NCBI GenBank assembly: GCA_964631605.1
Contig: CAZVYG010000012.1
Coordinates: forward strand, 1 to 64,000
Origin: JARKQH01 sp964631605
Lineage (GTDB): Bacteria; Verrucomicrobiota; Verrucomicrobiia; Limisphaerales; UBA8199
Direction: 5' to 3'
Length of the DNA: 64,000 nucleotides
Part shown: positions 49,555 through 57,581 of the stretch, in pieces
Layout of the letters: the number at the start of each line of letters is the position of its first letter
How positions within the stretch are numbered: the first letter of the stretch is position 1
The notes under the pieces: generated by a model
Database searches by the model: none
What the model was told of the DNA's origin: nothing
Seen by the model: the letters and a program-made list of their open reading frames with translations, nothing else
Position numbers and translations under genes: made by a program

Positions 49555-50748
49555 TCAGGATGTCCGCGAGGCAGGGCCTTTGGCCAGGCCCTGATAGATT
49601 CGCAGGAACCCGTCCGCCATCCGGCGGGGGGACAATCGCTCGCGCACGTCCGCCAGTGCCGCCGGGTCCACCCACCCCCGGCTGAAAAGCGGATGGCTGC
49701 AGGCCTTTCGAATGGCATCCGTGAAGGCCTCGAGGTCGCCGGTGGGGAAAATAAAGCCGTTCCTGTCGGGCGCCACATAGTCGGGAATGCCGCCCATGGC
49801 GCTGCCGATGACGGGCACGCCGGCGATGACGGCCTCCTTCACCGCCACGGGCCCGGTGTCGGCGCGGGTGGGGAACAGAAGCATCGTGGCGCGCCTCATG
49901 TGTGCGATTACTTCCGAAGTGGGCGGCGTGCGCAAAATGCTCACCCGCTCCCACAATTCCGCCGACGTCCGGGTTTTCAGCCGGGCGAGGAATTCCGTGT
50001 CGGCGGCAAACCCGATCAACGTCAGGCGGAAGTCCATTTCGCTTCGGAGCCGGTCCAGCGCCAGCAGGAGCAGATCGGTTCCTTTCCGATGGCCCATGCT
50101 GCCGATGAACAGGAACTGGATCGGCCGGGTCTGCGGCTCGCGCTTGACGCCGTAGAACGTCCAGGTGGGCGTATGCTCGACGTGATGCACCTCGAGGTGC
50201 GGATAATGCTGGCGGAGCCAGTTCACCACGAAGGTGGATTCGCCGCTGGCCACCCGGGCCCGGCGCAGGCTCACGCGCTCGAACCATGCCGCCGCGCGTT
50301 CGTAAGCCTTCAACTCGAGCAACTCGGAAAAATACTGCATCAGGCCCTGCAGCGAGACCAGGTAGGGGTAGGGCAATCGGGAGGCGACCAGGGCCGCGCC
50401 TTTTTCCGAGCCCCAGGCGTGAACCGCATCCGGCTGGATTTGTTTGAGCCGACGTCGAATCAGAAAGGTGTCCAGCCAGAATAACGTCGGCGCGCGGAGG
50501 CCGCCGGGAACCTTGAGACAGTGAAAGGTCACCCGCCCGGAATCAAAGGTCACATCCTCCTGGAGTCCTTTGCGTAATTCGATGACATGCAGCTTGAGCT
50601 CTTCCCGCTGCTTGAACTCCTCCACCCCGGCCTGGAGCCACGAGGCGGGGTGGCGCCGCGGCAACCGCCGGACCGCTTCCGGGGCATCGGGCAGCCACTC
50701 GACCGGGAAGTAGGAGCACCAGGCGACGGTTAGCGGGCGGGCAGCCAT
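49555..50748 (-). CDS. Glycosyltransferase family 4 (GT-B)
   Basis: A 397-residue retaining GT-B enzyme. The C-terminal nucleotide-sugar domain shows FLFIGSMGHRKGTDLLLLAL, the LLFPTRADTGPVAVKEAVIAGVPVIG stretch with the family's E-x7-E arrangement, and SAMGGIPDYVAPDRNGFIFP. The N-terminal half carries an acceptor-binding Rossmann fold (QIQPDAVHAWGSEKGAALVA). Donor and acceptor are unknown. It lies 16 bases after the FkbM gene, and the CmoB-like gene follows 105 bases downstream on the same strand, suggesting a small glycan-modification unit. Confidence 0.88.
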   Translation of the reverse strand: MAARPLTVAWCSYFPVEWLPDAPEAVRRLPRRHPASWLQAGVEEFKQREELKLHVIELRKGLQEDVTFDSGRVTFHCLKVPGGLRAPTLFWLDTFLIRRRLKQIQPDAVHAWGSEKGAALVASRLPYPYLVSLQGLMQYFSELLELKAYERAAAWFERVSLRRARVASGESTFVVNWLRQHYPHLEVHHVEHTPTWTFYGVKREPQTRPIQFLFIGSMGHRKGTDLLLLALDRLRSEMDFRLTLIGFAADTEFLARLKTRTSAELWERVSILRTPPTSEVIAHMRRATMLLFPTRADTGPVAVKEAVIAGVPVIGSAMGGIPDYVAPDRNGFIFPTGDLEAFTDAIRKACSHPLFSRGWVDPAALADVRERLSPRRMADGFLRIYQGLAKGPASRTS

Positions 50749-50764
50749 GACGGAACGGCCAGAC

Positions 50765-51580
50765 TCACGCCTCGGCCATGATGAAGCAGCGCGACGGCGT
50801 GGCGTTGGCCTGATCGAGAAGCCTGGTGGTGTAGCCGAGGTCCAGCAGCAGTTTCTGAATGCCGAACATCAGGCAAATGTGATGCACTTCGATCAACAGC
50901 ACCGGATGCCGCTGTTTCAAGAGATGCGTCGCGCCTTTGAGGACGAGTTCCTCGGCGCCTTCCACGTCAATCTTGAGAATGTCAGGCGGCTTCTCGCCGC
51001 GACTTTCGATGAGCGTGTCAATGCGGACCGTTGGCACCACCACGTCCTGGAAGCGGGCCTGCACGTACGCCTTCGGGTCCAGGGGCGGCAGCGCCCGGTC
51101 CAAATGGCCTCCCATGCTGGCGCCGCGCAAGTCGCCGCTCTGACGAAAGCTCATTTGACCGTCGGTATCCGAGACGGCCACCACGAGGTGGCGAATGCGG
51201 GGCGCCAGCTTTGGGTTGCGCTTCACATTCAGCTCGAACCGCTCGACGTTGGCCTGGTTCGGCTCGAAGGCCAGCACCTCGGCGCCCAGGGCCGCAAACG
51301 CCAGCGAATGATACCCGACATGCGCCCCGATGTCCCAAACGACCTTGCCGGCCGGCGGGTGCCGCGGTTGGAGCGCCTCGTAGAGGAAGTTGTCATAATA
51401 GCCAGCGATCATTTCCTTCCACACCGGCCCGGTTGGCGGCAGATACAACTCGGCGCCGGCGAGGATGCCGGCCTGGATGGTGCCCCAGGTCGAGCCGACC
51501 TGGCGCTCGTGCCAACGCCGCTTGAGCCCCCGGCAAATCGAGCCGGGCGACGCGTTCCACAAACGTTCGATCAAGTGCAT
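50765..51580 (-). CDS. FkbM family methyltransferase
   Basis: A 271-residue SAM-dependent methyltransferase. The FkbM signatures are VVWDIGAHVGYHSLAFAALG (motif I), VLAFEPNQANVERFELNV, and DILKIDVEGAEELVLKGATHLL, followed by HPVLLIEVHH. Members O-methylate sugars or other metabolites. It is first in the FkbM-GT4-CmoB-like run. Positions 51581-51782, between it and the divergent NIPSNAP gene, hold no clear promoter. Confidence 0.9.
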   Translation of the reverse strand: MHLIERLWNASPGSICRGLKRRWHERQVGSTWGTIQAGILAGAELYLPPTGPVWKEMIAGYYDNFLYEALQPRHPPAGKVVWDIGAHVGYHSLAFAALGAEVLAFEPNQANVERFELNVKRNPKLAPRIRHLVVAVSDTDGQMSFRQSGDLRGASMGGHLDRALPPLDPKAYVQARFQDVVVPTVRIDTLIESRGEKPPDILKIDVEGAEELVLKGATHLLKQRHPVLLIEVHHICLMFGIQKLLLDLGYTTRLLDQANATPSRCFIMAEA

Positions 51581-51782
51581 GTCTTTTGCCCGCCCCGGCG
51601 TTTCCCGGAGCTTACACCCAGCATGTCAAACACCCGCGCCCCTGTAAAACCATTTATAGCCGCTCCACGCCGTCGCCGGCGCCCCCCGGCCAACAGAGGG
51701 CGTTGGCACACGGCAACCCCGGCCGGGCCCGGGCAACTTTTTCGGCTTTCCAATCAGACCGCTTCCGGCCTACTCTCGCCCC

Positions 51783-52574
51783 ATGAAACGACGCCATTTC
51801 CTCGCCCTGACCGGGACTGCCGGCATGGCAGCCATCACCGCCTCCACCGCGGGTTCCGCCCGCGCCGCCGAAGCCGGGTCCGGCCGCGACTACTACGAGT
51901 TGCGGCAGTTCATCCTCGAAACCGAAGCGCAGAAACAAAAAGTGGATGCCTTCCTGAAACAGGCTGCCATCCCCGCGCTGAATCGGCTTGGGATCAAGCC
52001 CGTCGGAGTCTTTTACCCCGCCGAAGGTCTCAGCCCGGTCTATGTGCTGTTGCGGCACAAGTCATTGGACACCGTGGTCAATCTCAACGCCGAGCTGGCC
52101 GCCGATTCCGACTTTCTTAACAACGGCGAGGAATTCATCAATGCGCCGGCGGACGCGCCCGCGTTCAAGCGCATGGAATCTTCGTTGATGGTCGCCTTCG
52201 CCGGCATGTCGCAACTGGAGCGGCCGGTGTCCGATCCCGGGCGCGTGTTCCAGTTGCGCATTTACGAGAGTCCGAGCGCCCGAACCGGTTTGAAGAAAAT
52301 CGAAATGTTCAATGATGCCGGCGAAATCCGCCTCTTCCGCGAGGTGGGTCTCAACCCGGTGTTCTTCGGCGAAACCGTCGTCGGCACCCGCATGCCGAAC
52401 CTGACCTACATGCTCGCTTTCAAGAACATGGACGAGCAGAAGGCCGCCTGGAAGAAATTTGTGTCGCACCCCGAATGGAAACGCCTCAGCGGCATGCCCG
52501 AGTATTCTGATAAGGCGATTCTCTGCGGGATCACCAACCTGCAACTGGTCGCGGCTGATTACTCGCAAATTTAG
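51783..52574 (+). CDS. NIPSNAP family protein with Tat signal
   Basis: A 263-residue protein. The N-terminal KRRHFLALTGTAGMAA is a twin-arginine signal, so it is exported folded. Two ferredoxin-like NIPSNAP repeats follow, opening YYELRQFILETEAQKQKVDAFL and VFQLRIYESPSARTGLKKIEMF, the second ending HPEWKRLSGMPEYSDKAI. Tat-exported NIPSNAP proteins are frequent in this phylum. Their biochemical role is unknown. Confidence 0.85.
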   Translation: MKRRHFLALTGTAGMAAITASTAGSARAAEAGSGRDYYELRQFILETEAQKQKVDAFLKQAAIPALNRLGIKPVGVFYPAEGLSPVYVLLRHKSLDTVVNLNAELAADSDFLNNGEEFINAPADAPAFKRMESSLMVAFAGMSQLERPVSDPGRVFQLRIYESPSARTGLKKIEMFNDAGEIRLFREVGLNPVFFGETVVGTRMPNLTYMLAFKNMDEQKAAWKKFVSHPEWKRLSGMPEYSDKAILCGITNLQLVAADYSQI

Positions 52575-52649
52575 CCCGGCGGCGGTTCTCGCGGGGCGCG
52601 GGCGGCGCGTTCATTCACGCCTCCGGAGCGAGGAGGCCAACCGAGTGGC

Positions 52650-53282
52650 TCAGGCGGCGCCTCCCCCCGCCGATTTTGCGGCTTGGATGAAGGCCCGCAC
52701 CTTATCCGGGTCTTTTTTGCCCGGCGCCAGCTCGACGCCGCTCGAGACATCCACGCCGTAGGGCTGGACCACCCGCACCGCCTCGGCCACATTCTCGGGG
52801 GTCAACCCGCCCGCCAGAAAGATCGGGCGCCCAAACTTGAGGGCTTCGATGGCCAGCGCCCAGTTGAAGCACTCGCCCGTGCCGCCCAGTTTCCCGGGGG
52901 TGTAGGCATCCAGCAGCCAGGCTTCGGTCGTGTATTCGGGCAGTTGCCGCAGGGACTCGGCGTCCCGAATGCGAAACGCTTTCATGCTCATCAGCCCGAA
53001 CTGCCGGCAGTAGTCCGGGGTCTCTTGACCGTGAAATTGAAGCAGGTTCAAACCGCACGCGGCGATCGCCCCCACCACCTCATCCTCCGGCGCGTCCACG
53101 AACACGCCGGTGCGCGCCACCTGGGGCGGCAATTGGCGGCAGATGGCCGCCGCAGTCTCGAGGCTGACATGGCGCGGACTGCCTTCAAAGAACATGAAGC
53201 CCAGGGCGTCGGCGCCCGCCTCGACGGCCACCCGCGCATCCGCCAGGCTGGTGATTCCGCAAATCTTGACGATAACTGGCAT
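52650..53282 (-). CDS. trpF: Phosphoribosylanthranilate isomerase
   Basis: A 210-residue TIM-barrel enzyme of tryptophan biosynthesis. The catalytic Cys is in VKICGIT, the catalytic Asp in GVDVSSGVE. Other marks are GADALGFMFFEGSPRHV, LLQFHGQETPDYC and FLAGGLTPENVAEAV. The start at 53282 begins at MPVIVKICG; an ATG at 53297 is possible. No other trp genes are nearby. It is divergent from tonB across a ~100-base gap with a direct repeat. Confidence 0.94.
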   Translation of the reverse strand: MPVIVKICGITSLADARVAVEAGADALGFMFFEGSPRHVSLETAAAICRQLPPQVARTGVFVDAPEDEVVGAIAACGLNLLQFHGQETPDYCRQFGLMSMKAFRIRDAESLRQLPEYTTEAWLLDAYTPGKLGGTGECFNWALAIEALKFGRPIFLAGGLTPENVAEAVRVVQPYGVDVSSGVELAPGKKDPDKVRAFIQAAKSAGGGAA

Positions 53283-53321
53283 TGCCGGTGCTAACATTTC
53301 ATCTGTTGCCGGGTGTGGCAA

Positions 53322-53347
53322 TGCCTAAACAGGCCGTGCCTAAACAG
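53322..53347. repeat. Direct repeat TGCCTAAACAG in the trpF-tonB gap
   Basis: TGCCTAAACAG occurs at 53322-53332 and again at 53337-53347, spaced 15 bases start to start, between the divergent trpF and tonB genes. Paired direct repeats in a divergent promoter region could be an operator. No -35/-10 pair is clear beside them. Confidence 0.35.
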
Positions 53348-53384
53348 TTGCTGCTGCCGCGCCCGTGCGGCAAACTGGCAGTGC

Positions 53385-54455
53385 ATGTCTGTTGCCGATG
53401 AGCCCAGGTGGTGGTTGCGCCTCGGCCAGTCCGACTCCTCCCGGCTGGCCTGGGCGTTTGCCATCTCTTTGACGATCCACCTCGCCCTGGCGGGCGGGTA
53501 TTATGCCGGCAAACAGCTTGGCTGGTGGCAGCACCTGCAAAATCTTCATTGGGTGAAATCGGCCAAGATGCTGACGGCTTTGATCCGGAAACCGGACGCC
53601 GAGCGGGAGCGGACGCCGGAACCCCTGCCGGACATCCCTCTGGTTTTCGTCGAAGTCAGCCCGGCCCAGGCGACGCCCGAGGCGCCAAAAGAGGCCAAAT
53701 ACTACTCGAGCCAGAACTCGAAGGCCGCCAATCCCGATGCCGAGCAGGACACGGGCATCCCGAAAATCACGGGTCAACAGGAGCAGGTGGCCAAGACCGA
53801 GGATGTGCCGCGGGAAAAGCCCGTTCCGCTGCAGCCCGCCCTGCCAGCCACCCCGGCCCGGGAAGAGCAGGAAGAACTCAAACCCAAACCCGCGCCGGAG
53901 CCTGCGCCTGTTCGGCAACCTCCGCCGCCCAAACCCGCCCCGGCCCCCGCCCCCGCCCCCGCCGACCTGGCCCTGGCCAAGCCGCCCGAGCCAGCCCCGC
54001 CGCGGCAGGAGACCGGGCAGGATACGCGCTCGCGGCCGCGCACCATCAAAGAGGCCATTGCCCGCAAACCGGCCAGCCGGATTCCCGGTGAAAAGATGAA
54101 ACAGGAGGGCGGGGTCAGGCGCCGGCTCGAGGTGGCGGCGCTCGACGCCAAAGCGACGCCTTTCGGGGCCTACGACGCCATGCTCGTTGAAGCCATTTCG
54201 CAGCGCTGGTTCAGCCTGCTGGACGAGCGCGATTTCGCCTCCGACAGCCGCGGCAAGGTGGTCCTCCATTTCAAGCTGCATCAGGACGGACGGGTCACCG
54301 GGCTGACTGTGGCGGAGAACACCGCGGGCGAAGTGCTGGGTTTGCTTTGCCAAAAAGCCGTTCTGGACCCGGCCCCCTTTGCCGCCTGGCCAACCGAAAT
54401 GCGGCGGCTGATGGGAGAGACCCGCAGCATCCAATTCACCTTCTATTATAATTAG
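53385..54455 (+). CDS. TonB-like energy-transducing protein
   Basis: A 356-residue protein. A short cytoplasmic N-terminus precedes a transmembrane helix (~20-40, LAWAFAISLTIHLALAGGYY) carrying the Ser and His that contact ExbB-ExbD. A long proline/alanine/lysine-rich periplasmic spacer (~140-235) and a compact C-terminal TonB domain (~275-356, VVLHFKLHQDGRVTGLTV to SIQFTFYYN) follow. It couples the proton gradient to outer-membrane uptake or export. The ATG at 53385 is chosen over a start 72 bases upstream, which would add cysteine-rich, non-family residues. It is followed by exbB and exbD. Confidence 0.82.
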   Translation: MSVADEPRWWLRLGQSDSSRLAWAFAISLTIHLALAGGYYAGKQLGWWQHLQNLHWVKSAKMLTALIRKPDAERERTPEPLPDIPLVFVEVSPAQATPEAPKEAKYYSSQNSKAANPDAEQDTGIPKITGQQEQVAKTEDVPREKPVPLQPALPATPAREEQEELKPKPAPEPAPVRQPPPPKPAPAPAPAPADLALAKPPEPAPPRQETGQDTRSRPRTIKEAIARKPASRIPGEKMKQEGGVRRRLEVAALDAKATPFGAYDAMLVEAISQRWFSLLDERDFASDSRGKVVLHFKLHQDGRVTGLTVAENTAGEVLGLLCQKAVLDPAPFAAWPTEMRRLMGETRSIQFTFYYN

Positions 54456-54475
54456 TTTCTGCGCATCATTGGCCT

Positions 54476-55072
54476 ATGGAAGCATTTGTTTACGTGGTGT
54501 TGGCTCTAACCTCGGTGGTGGGGCTCACCTTTATTGTCGAACGCGGCTGGGCGCTGCGCTGGCGGCGGGTTGTGCCTCCCGAGGTTCAATCCGCGCTCGA
54601 GTCGTGCCAGAGCCGGCAGGATCTGCCTGTGCTGCGGCGCGTCTGCCAGCAGCACAACTCGCCCATCAGCCGCCTGCTCCTGCAGGCCGCCGACCATCTC
54701 CATTGGCCCAAGGATGAAAACGTGGATGCGCTGCAAACCCGCGCCCGGCAGGAAATCACCCGCCTGGAACGCGGCCTGGTCGTCATCGAAATCATCGTGG
54801 GCATCGCGCCCCTGCTCGGCCTGGTTGGCACCATTGCCGGCATGATGACCCTCTTCGGCGACATCGGCGAGGCGGGCCTGACCGACGCCACGCGCCTGGC
54901 CAAAGGCATTGCCCTGATCCTCAACGCCACCCTGATCGGCCTGCTGATTGCCATCCCCTCGCTCATCTTTTGGAGCTACTACAGCAAGAAAGTCGAGACC
55001 ATCGCCGTCGAAATGGAGACCCTCTGCGACGAATTCATCCGCCGCCAATACCGCGAGGAGGCGCGCCCCTAA
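54476..55072 (+). CDS. exbB: ExbB/TolQ/MotA-family proton channel
   Basis: A 198-residue membrane protein with three helices: ~5-20; ~100-125, containing IIVGIAPLLGLVGTIAGMM (family signature); and ~145-170 (IALILNATLIGLLIAIPSLIFW). It forms the stator of the TonB system with ExbD. It lies 20 bases after the tonB-like gene and three bases before exbD, so the three form an operon. TolQ-like assignment is possible, but no tolA/tolB/pal is nearby. Confidence 0.92.
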   Translation: MEAFVYVVLALTSVVGLTFIVERGWALRWRRVVPPEVQSALESCQSRQDLPVLRRVCQQHNSPISRLLLQAADHLHWPKDENVDALQTRARQEITRLERGLVVIEIIVGIAPLLGLVGTIAGMMTLFGDIGEAGLTDATRLAKGIALILNATLIGLLIAIPSLIFWSYYSKKVETIAVEMETLCDEFIRRQYREEARP

Positions 55073-55075
55073 ACC

Positions 55076-55501
55076 ATGCGCTTCCGCGTTCGCAAACGGC
55101 GCCAGCCGCCGGCCATCATCATCGTCGCCCTGATTGACGTGTTGATCGTGCTGTTGATCTTCCTGATGGTCACGACCACCTTCAAACAGCAACCCGCCCT
55201 GAGACTTGCCCTGCCGGAATCCTCGCAGGCGCAGCCGACCGGCGCCAACGAAGCGCCGCCGCTCGTGGTGACGGTGGACCCGCAGGGCAGCCTCCGGTTC
55301 GGACCCCAGGGCACGCCGGTCACCGCCGAGCGCCTGCGGGATGTGCTCCTGGAGGCCGTCTCCAAGAACCCCGAGGCGCGCCTGGCCATCAGCGCCGATA
55401 AATCCGCCCCCTTCGGCCAGATTGTCAAGGTCATGGACGCCGCCAAGGAAGCCCGCATCAAGTCCGTCAACGCCTTCACCAGGGAAAGCGGCAGACCGTA
55501 G
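55076..55501 (+). CDS. exbD: ExbD/TolR-family proton-channel subunit
   Basis: A 141-residue protein with a basic N-terminus and a single helix, IIIVALIDVLIVLLIFLMVTT, that contains the essential membrane Asp. A periplasmic domain with the usual PLVVTVDPQGSLRFG and LAISADKSAPFGQIVKVMDAAKEA follows. The last codons (GRP, stop) lie in GGCAGACCGTAG, whose first nine bases are identical to the start of the palindromic repeat that begins a few bases downstream, so the C-terminus may have been remodelled by the repeat. Confidence 0.92.
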   Translation: MRFRVRKRRQPPAIIIVALIDVLIVLLIFLMVTTTFKQQPALRLALPESSQAQPTGANEAPPLVVTVDPQGSLRFGPQGTPVTAERLRDVLLEAVSKNPEARLAISADKSAPFGQIVKVMDAAKEARIKSVNAFTRESGRP

Positions 55502-55510
55502 GCCCGGTCA

Positions 55511-56454
55511 CCGGCAGACCGGGAGGTCTGCCCCACGCCCGAGACCCGTGCGTTTGCAGCGTGGAGCAGGTCTCTGACCTGCTGGTTCGGGGAGTCTCCG
55601 ACTCCGGCCCGGGGCCGGAGGCCCCGATGACCGGCAGGTGGGGACCTCCGCCGCACGTGGGGAGACCGACCGTGCCGTGCCGCCGAAAAACCACGAAATG
55701 AATCGTAGGGTTGTTGCCTTCTGCCGCCATGCCGCTCCTACGGAGCTTGGGCGGGGATTGGGGTGCGGGTGCTACAAACATGTCGCTCCTGACGGAGCTG
55801 GGCGAGGGGCGGATGGTGGTTGTCCCGGAGCCCCGACCCTCCTTGATCCTTGGTGTTTCGGCGGCGCGTCGTCATCCCAGGGCCGAAAGCGCCAGAGGGC
55901 TGGCGCAGTCCAAGACGCTGGCGCATGGGCCGCGGGCGCTGGGAGGTCGCGAAGCGTCCTCGAATGCTGCGCTTCGGCGCCGCTTTCAGGCCCGTAGGGC
56001 TGGCACGGTTATGGAATGCCACCTCCCCCTTCCCCCTCCTCCGGGCGCGGAGGAGGGCAAATTGATGGTGCGGGGCGATGACCCAGGGTGGCGGCGCACG
56101 GCGTCCCCGCCGTGCGCCTGACCCCGGCCCGGGAATGTGTCGCCCCCGTTGGGGCTTTAGAGATGGGCGCCAGCCGTGCGCGGCTGGCGAGAAGGGAAAC
56201 GAGGAATGGGTGGCCGCGCGGTAGGCGCGGCGGCGGAGAGGCGGACAAAAATGTCCGCGCTCCGATGTGCGGGTATGGGTAAGGCCATCGGAGGTCGCGC
56301 ACCCGGCCCGGGGCCGGAGGCCCCGATAACCGGCAGACCGGGAGGTCTGCCCCACGCCCGAGACTCGCGCGTTTGCAGGGTGGAGCAGGTCTCTGACCTG
56401 CTGGTTCGGGGAGTCTCCGACTCCGGCACAGGGCCGGAGGCCGCGATGACCGGC
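55511..56454. repeat. Palindromic repeat mosaic with an 819-bp-spaced direct repeat
   Basis: This 55.5-56.5 kb stretch has no convincing gene. A ~124-base unit at 55511-55634 recurs at 56330-56453 with a few substitutions and no gaps (offset 819). Each copy is a chain of short hairpins with 3-4-base loops: GCAGACC/GGTCTGC (55514-55531), GCAGGTC/GACCTGC (55566-55582), GGAGTC/GACTCC (55591-55605) and CGGGGCC/GGCCCCG (55610-55626; degenerate in copy 2). Between the copies are other hairpins: GCTCC/GGAGC (55734-55746, 55785-55798), GCGCCAG/CTGGCGC (55889-55906), an 11-base stem at 56093-56118, a nine-base stem at 56168-56189 and GCGGACA/TGTCCGC (56241-56258). It looks like REP-type or hairpin-insertion DNA. 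From 56455 to 56770 nothing further is recognised. Confidence 0.75.
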
Positions 56455-56770
56455 AGACCGGGAGGTCCTGCACGGTGCGGAGATCGGGTCCCGATTCCAG
56501 CCGGTGCGTTGCGGCCTTACTTCCAAAGCTGCGGACTCACGACTGGCGGCGTGGGGCGTTGGCCATGAAATGCCGGGCCGATCCCTTGGTCACGGCCAGG
56601 CCGTTGCGCCGGCGAGCGGGTGCCGCAGGGTCTTGTTCCCACAGGAGCTCAGGGGACTATAAAAAGCGTTGTCAAAAAGGCGTTGACACACCATGGCCCC
56701 GGGGCGCAGTGTCTAGCCATGCAGACGAGATCGCCATGCTTTGGCCTCATACCTTTGTCTGATTTGCAGT

Positions 56771-56777
56771 GTTAGGC
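56771..56777 (+). other. Integron R' core site (GTTAGGC), upstream cassette boundary
   Basis: GTTAGGC fits the GTTRRRY recombination core used by integron integrases. It lies 14 bases before the ATG of the next small gene, the same arrangement as at the downstream attC. The upstream half of this site is unclear: GTCTAGC at 56711-56717 is a one-mismatch R'' candidate, but paired L boxes with matching spacers are not seen. It may be a degenerate attC or an attI-like end. Confidence 0.45.
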
Positions 56778-56791
56778 CACTTGACCACGCA

Positions 56792-57166
56792 ATGAGCACG
56801 CCGGCGATCAGGAAGAAGTTGCCGAGGGGTCTGCCCATGATTCTGGCTGCATATCCGCTCGCATGGCTGGCGCTGCTTTATGCGTTTGTTGTGCGCGCTC
56901 GTTTGCACTTGGGGCATTGGCCCACGCCGTATCAGCCAGACCCGAAAGACCTCGGGTTCACGTTTCACCATCAGGCTATTTCGTTCGGACTCATGGCGCT
57001 GCCAGTGGTTGTTTTGGCGTCGGTCGCACTCTCGGTTGTCGGGCGGCATCTTGGGGCCTATCATCGCATCTGGCCAGCACTCACGCTGCTCGTTGCCTCA
57101 GTTGTGCTGGTCATTGCCCTTGGCCGGCTCGACCCCGGAGATTTTTTTGAATGGTTTGCCGATTGA
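56792..57166 (+). CDS. Cassette-borne small membrane protein
   Basis: A 124-residue protein with three hydrophobic helices (~14-33, ~65-85, ~93-112) and the inter-helix motif ARLHLGHWPTPYQPDPKDLGF. Proteins with this GHWPxPYxPDPK loop recur in environmental gene cassettes and scattered genomes (from memory). The function is unknown. It starts just after an R' core site, and an attC begins 12 bases after its stop, the layout of an integron cassette. Base composition is visibly less GC-rich than in neighbouring housekeeping genes. Confidence 0.75.
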   Translation: MSTPAIRKKLPRGLPMILAAYPLAWLALLYAFVVRARLHLGHWPTPYQPDPKDLGFTFHHQAISFGLMALPVVVLASVALSVVGRHLGAYHRIWPALTLLVASVVLVIALGRLDPGDFFEWFAD

Positions 57167-57178
57167 GTATGAGACCTT

Positions 57179-57269
57179 GGGCTAACGAATCGCGTCAGCC
57201 CACGCGGGGAGTTCGCCGCGCTGCGAATCGGGCCTCAGTGGCCCGGTGCGGCTGCGCTCTTGGTTAGGC
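57179..57269 (+). other. attC recombination site of an integron gene cassette
   Basis: This 91-base site has all attC parts: R'' GGGCTAAC (57179-57186), five-base spacer, L'' GCGTCAGCC (57192-57200), central loop region with an internal GGGCC/GGCCC hairpin, L' GGCTGCGC (57250-57257), five-base spacer and R' GTTAGGC (57263-57269). L'' pairs with L' except for one extra T (57195), the extrahelical base that orients integrase cutting. R'' and R' pair with one mismatch. Confidence 0.75.
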
Positions 57270-57280
57270 ATCACCGCGTC

Positions 57281-57580
57281 ATGGTTGCATTCGAGATTTT
57301 CGTTAACGGAGAGAGGCGGATGACTATCGGCGGCGAGGAGTACTCGTCCCTCAACGCATTGCTTGGCCTCATACGGCTACCGTTGCCCAAGCCCGAGGAT
57401 ACGACGATCGTGTTGGCCACGTCTGGCATTACCGCAGACCAGGTTCGCGTTGGCATGTGGCCGACTTTGCTGCTGGAGGTTGGAGATCGAGTTGAGTTTA
57501 GAGTTGTGGACGTTGAGACAGTTGATGCGCCAGATTCCGTACAGGCACTTGAGAAGGATGATGACAATGTTGATACCTAA
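57281..57580 (+). CDS. Cassette-borne small soluble protein
   Basis: A 99-residue protein with no signal or membrane helix. It reads as a small alpha/beta or beta protein (MVAFEIFVNGERRMTIGGEE, LLLEVGDRVEFRVVDVETVD) with an acidic C-terminus. I do not recognise a family. The ATG lies 11 bases after the attC R' core, and its stop codon TAA sits inside an R''-type box (ACCTAAC), as expected for a cassette gene. The G+C content is lower than in the flanking chromosome. Confidence 0.65.
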   Translation: MVAFEIFVNGERRMTIGGEEYSSLNALLGLIRLPLPKPEDTTIVLATSGITADQVRVGMWPTLLLEVGDRVEFRVVDVETVDAPDSVQALEKDDDNVDT

Positions 57581-57581
57581 C
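57575..57581 (+). other. Lone R'' box (ACCTAAC) of a truncated attC
   Basis: ACCTAAC matches the RYYYAAC R'' consensus exactly and overlaps the stop of the second cassette gene. No complementary L' (near TCGATACCG) or GTTAGGT R' is found in the next ~100 bases; GTTTGGC at 57660-57666 is the nearest, and its flanks do not pair. The array appears broken here. Confidence 0.4.

Noticed and set aside
55738..56568. Several open frames within the hairpin mosaic
   Set aside because: They translate palindromic repeat DNA into low-complexity Pro/Arg/Gly text with repeated segments, and no plausible start or domain is present.
56660..56700. TTGTCA and TTGACA words before the cassettes as a cassette promoter (Pc-like)
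   Set aside because: Neither has a recognisable -10 at proper spacing, and no integrase gene is present to define a Pc.
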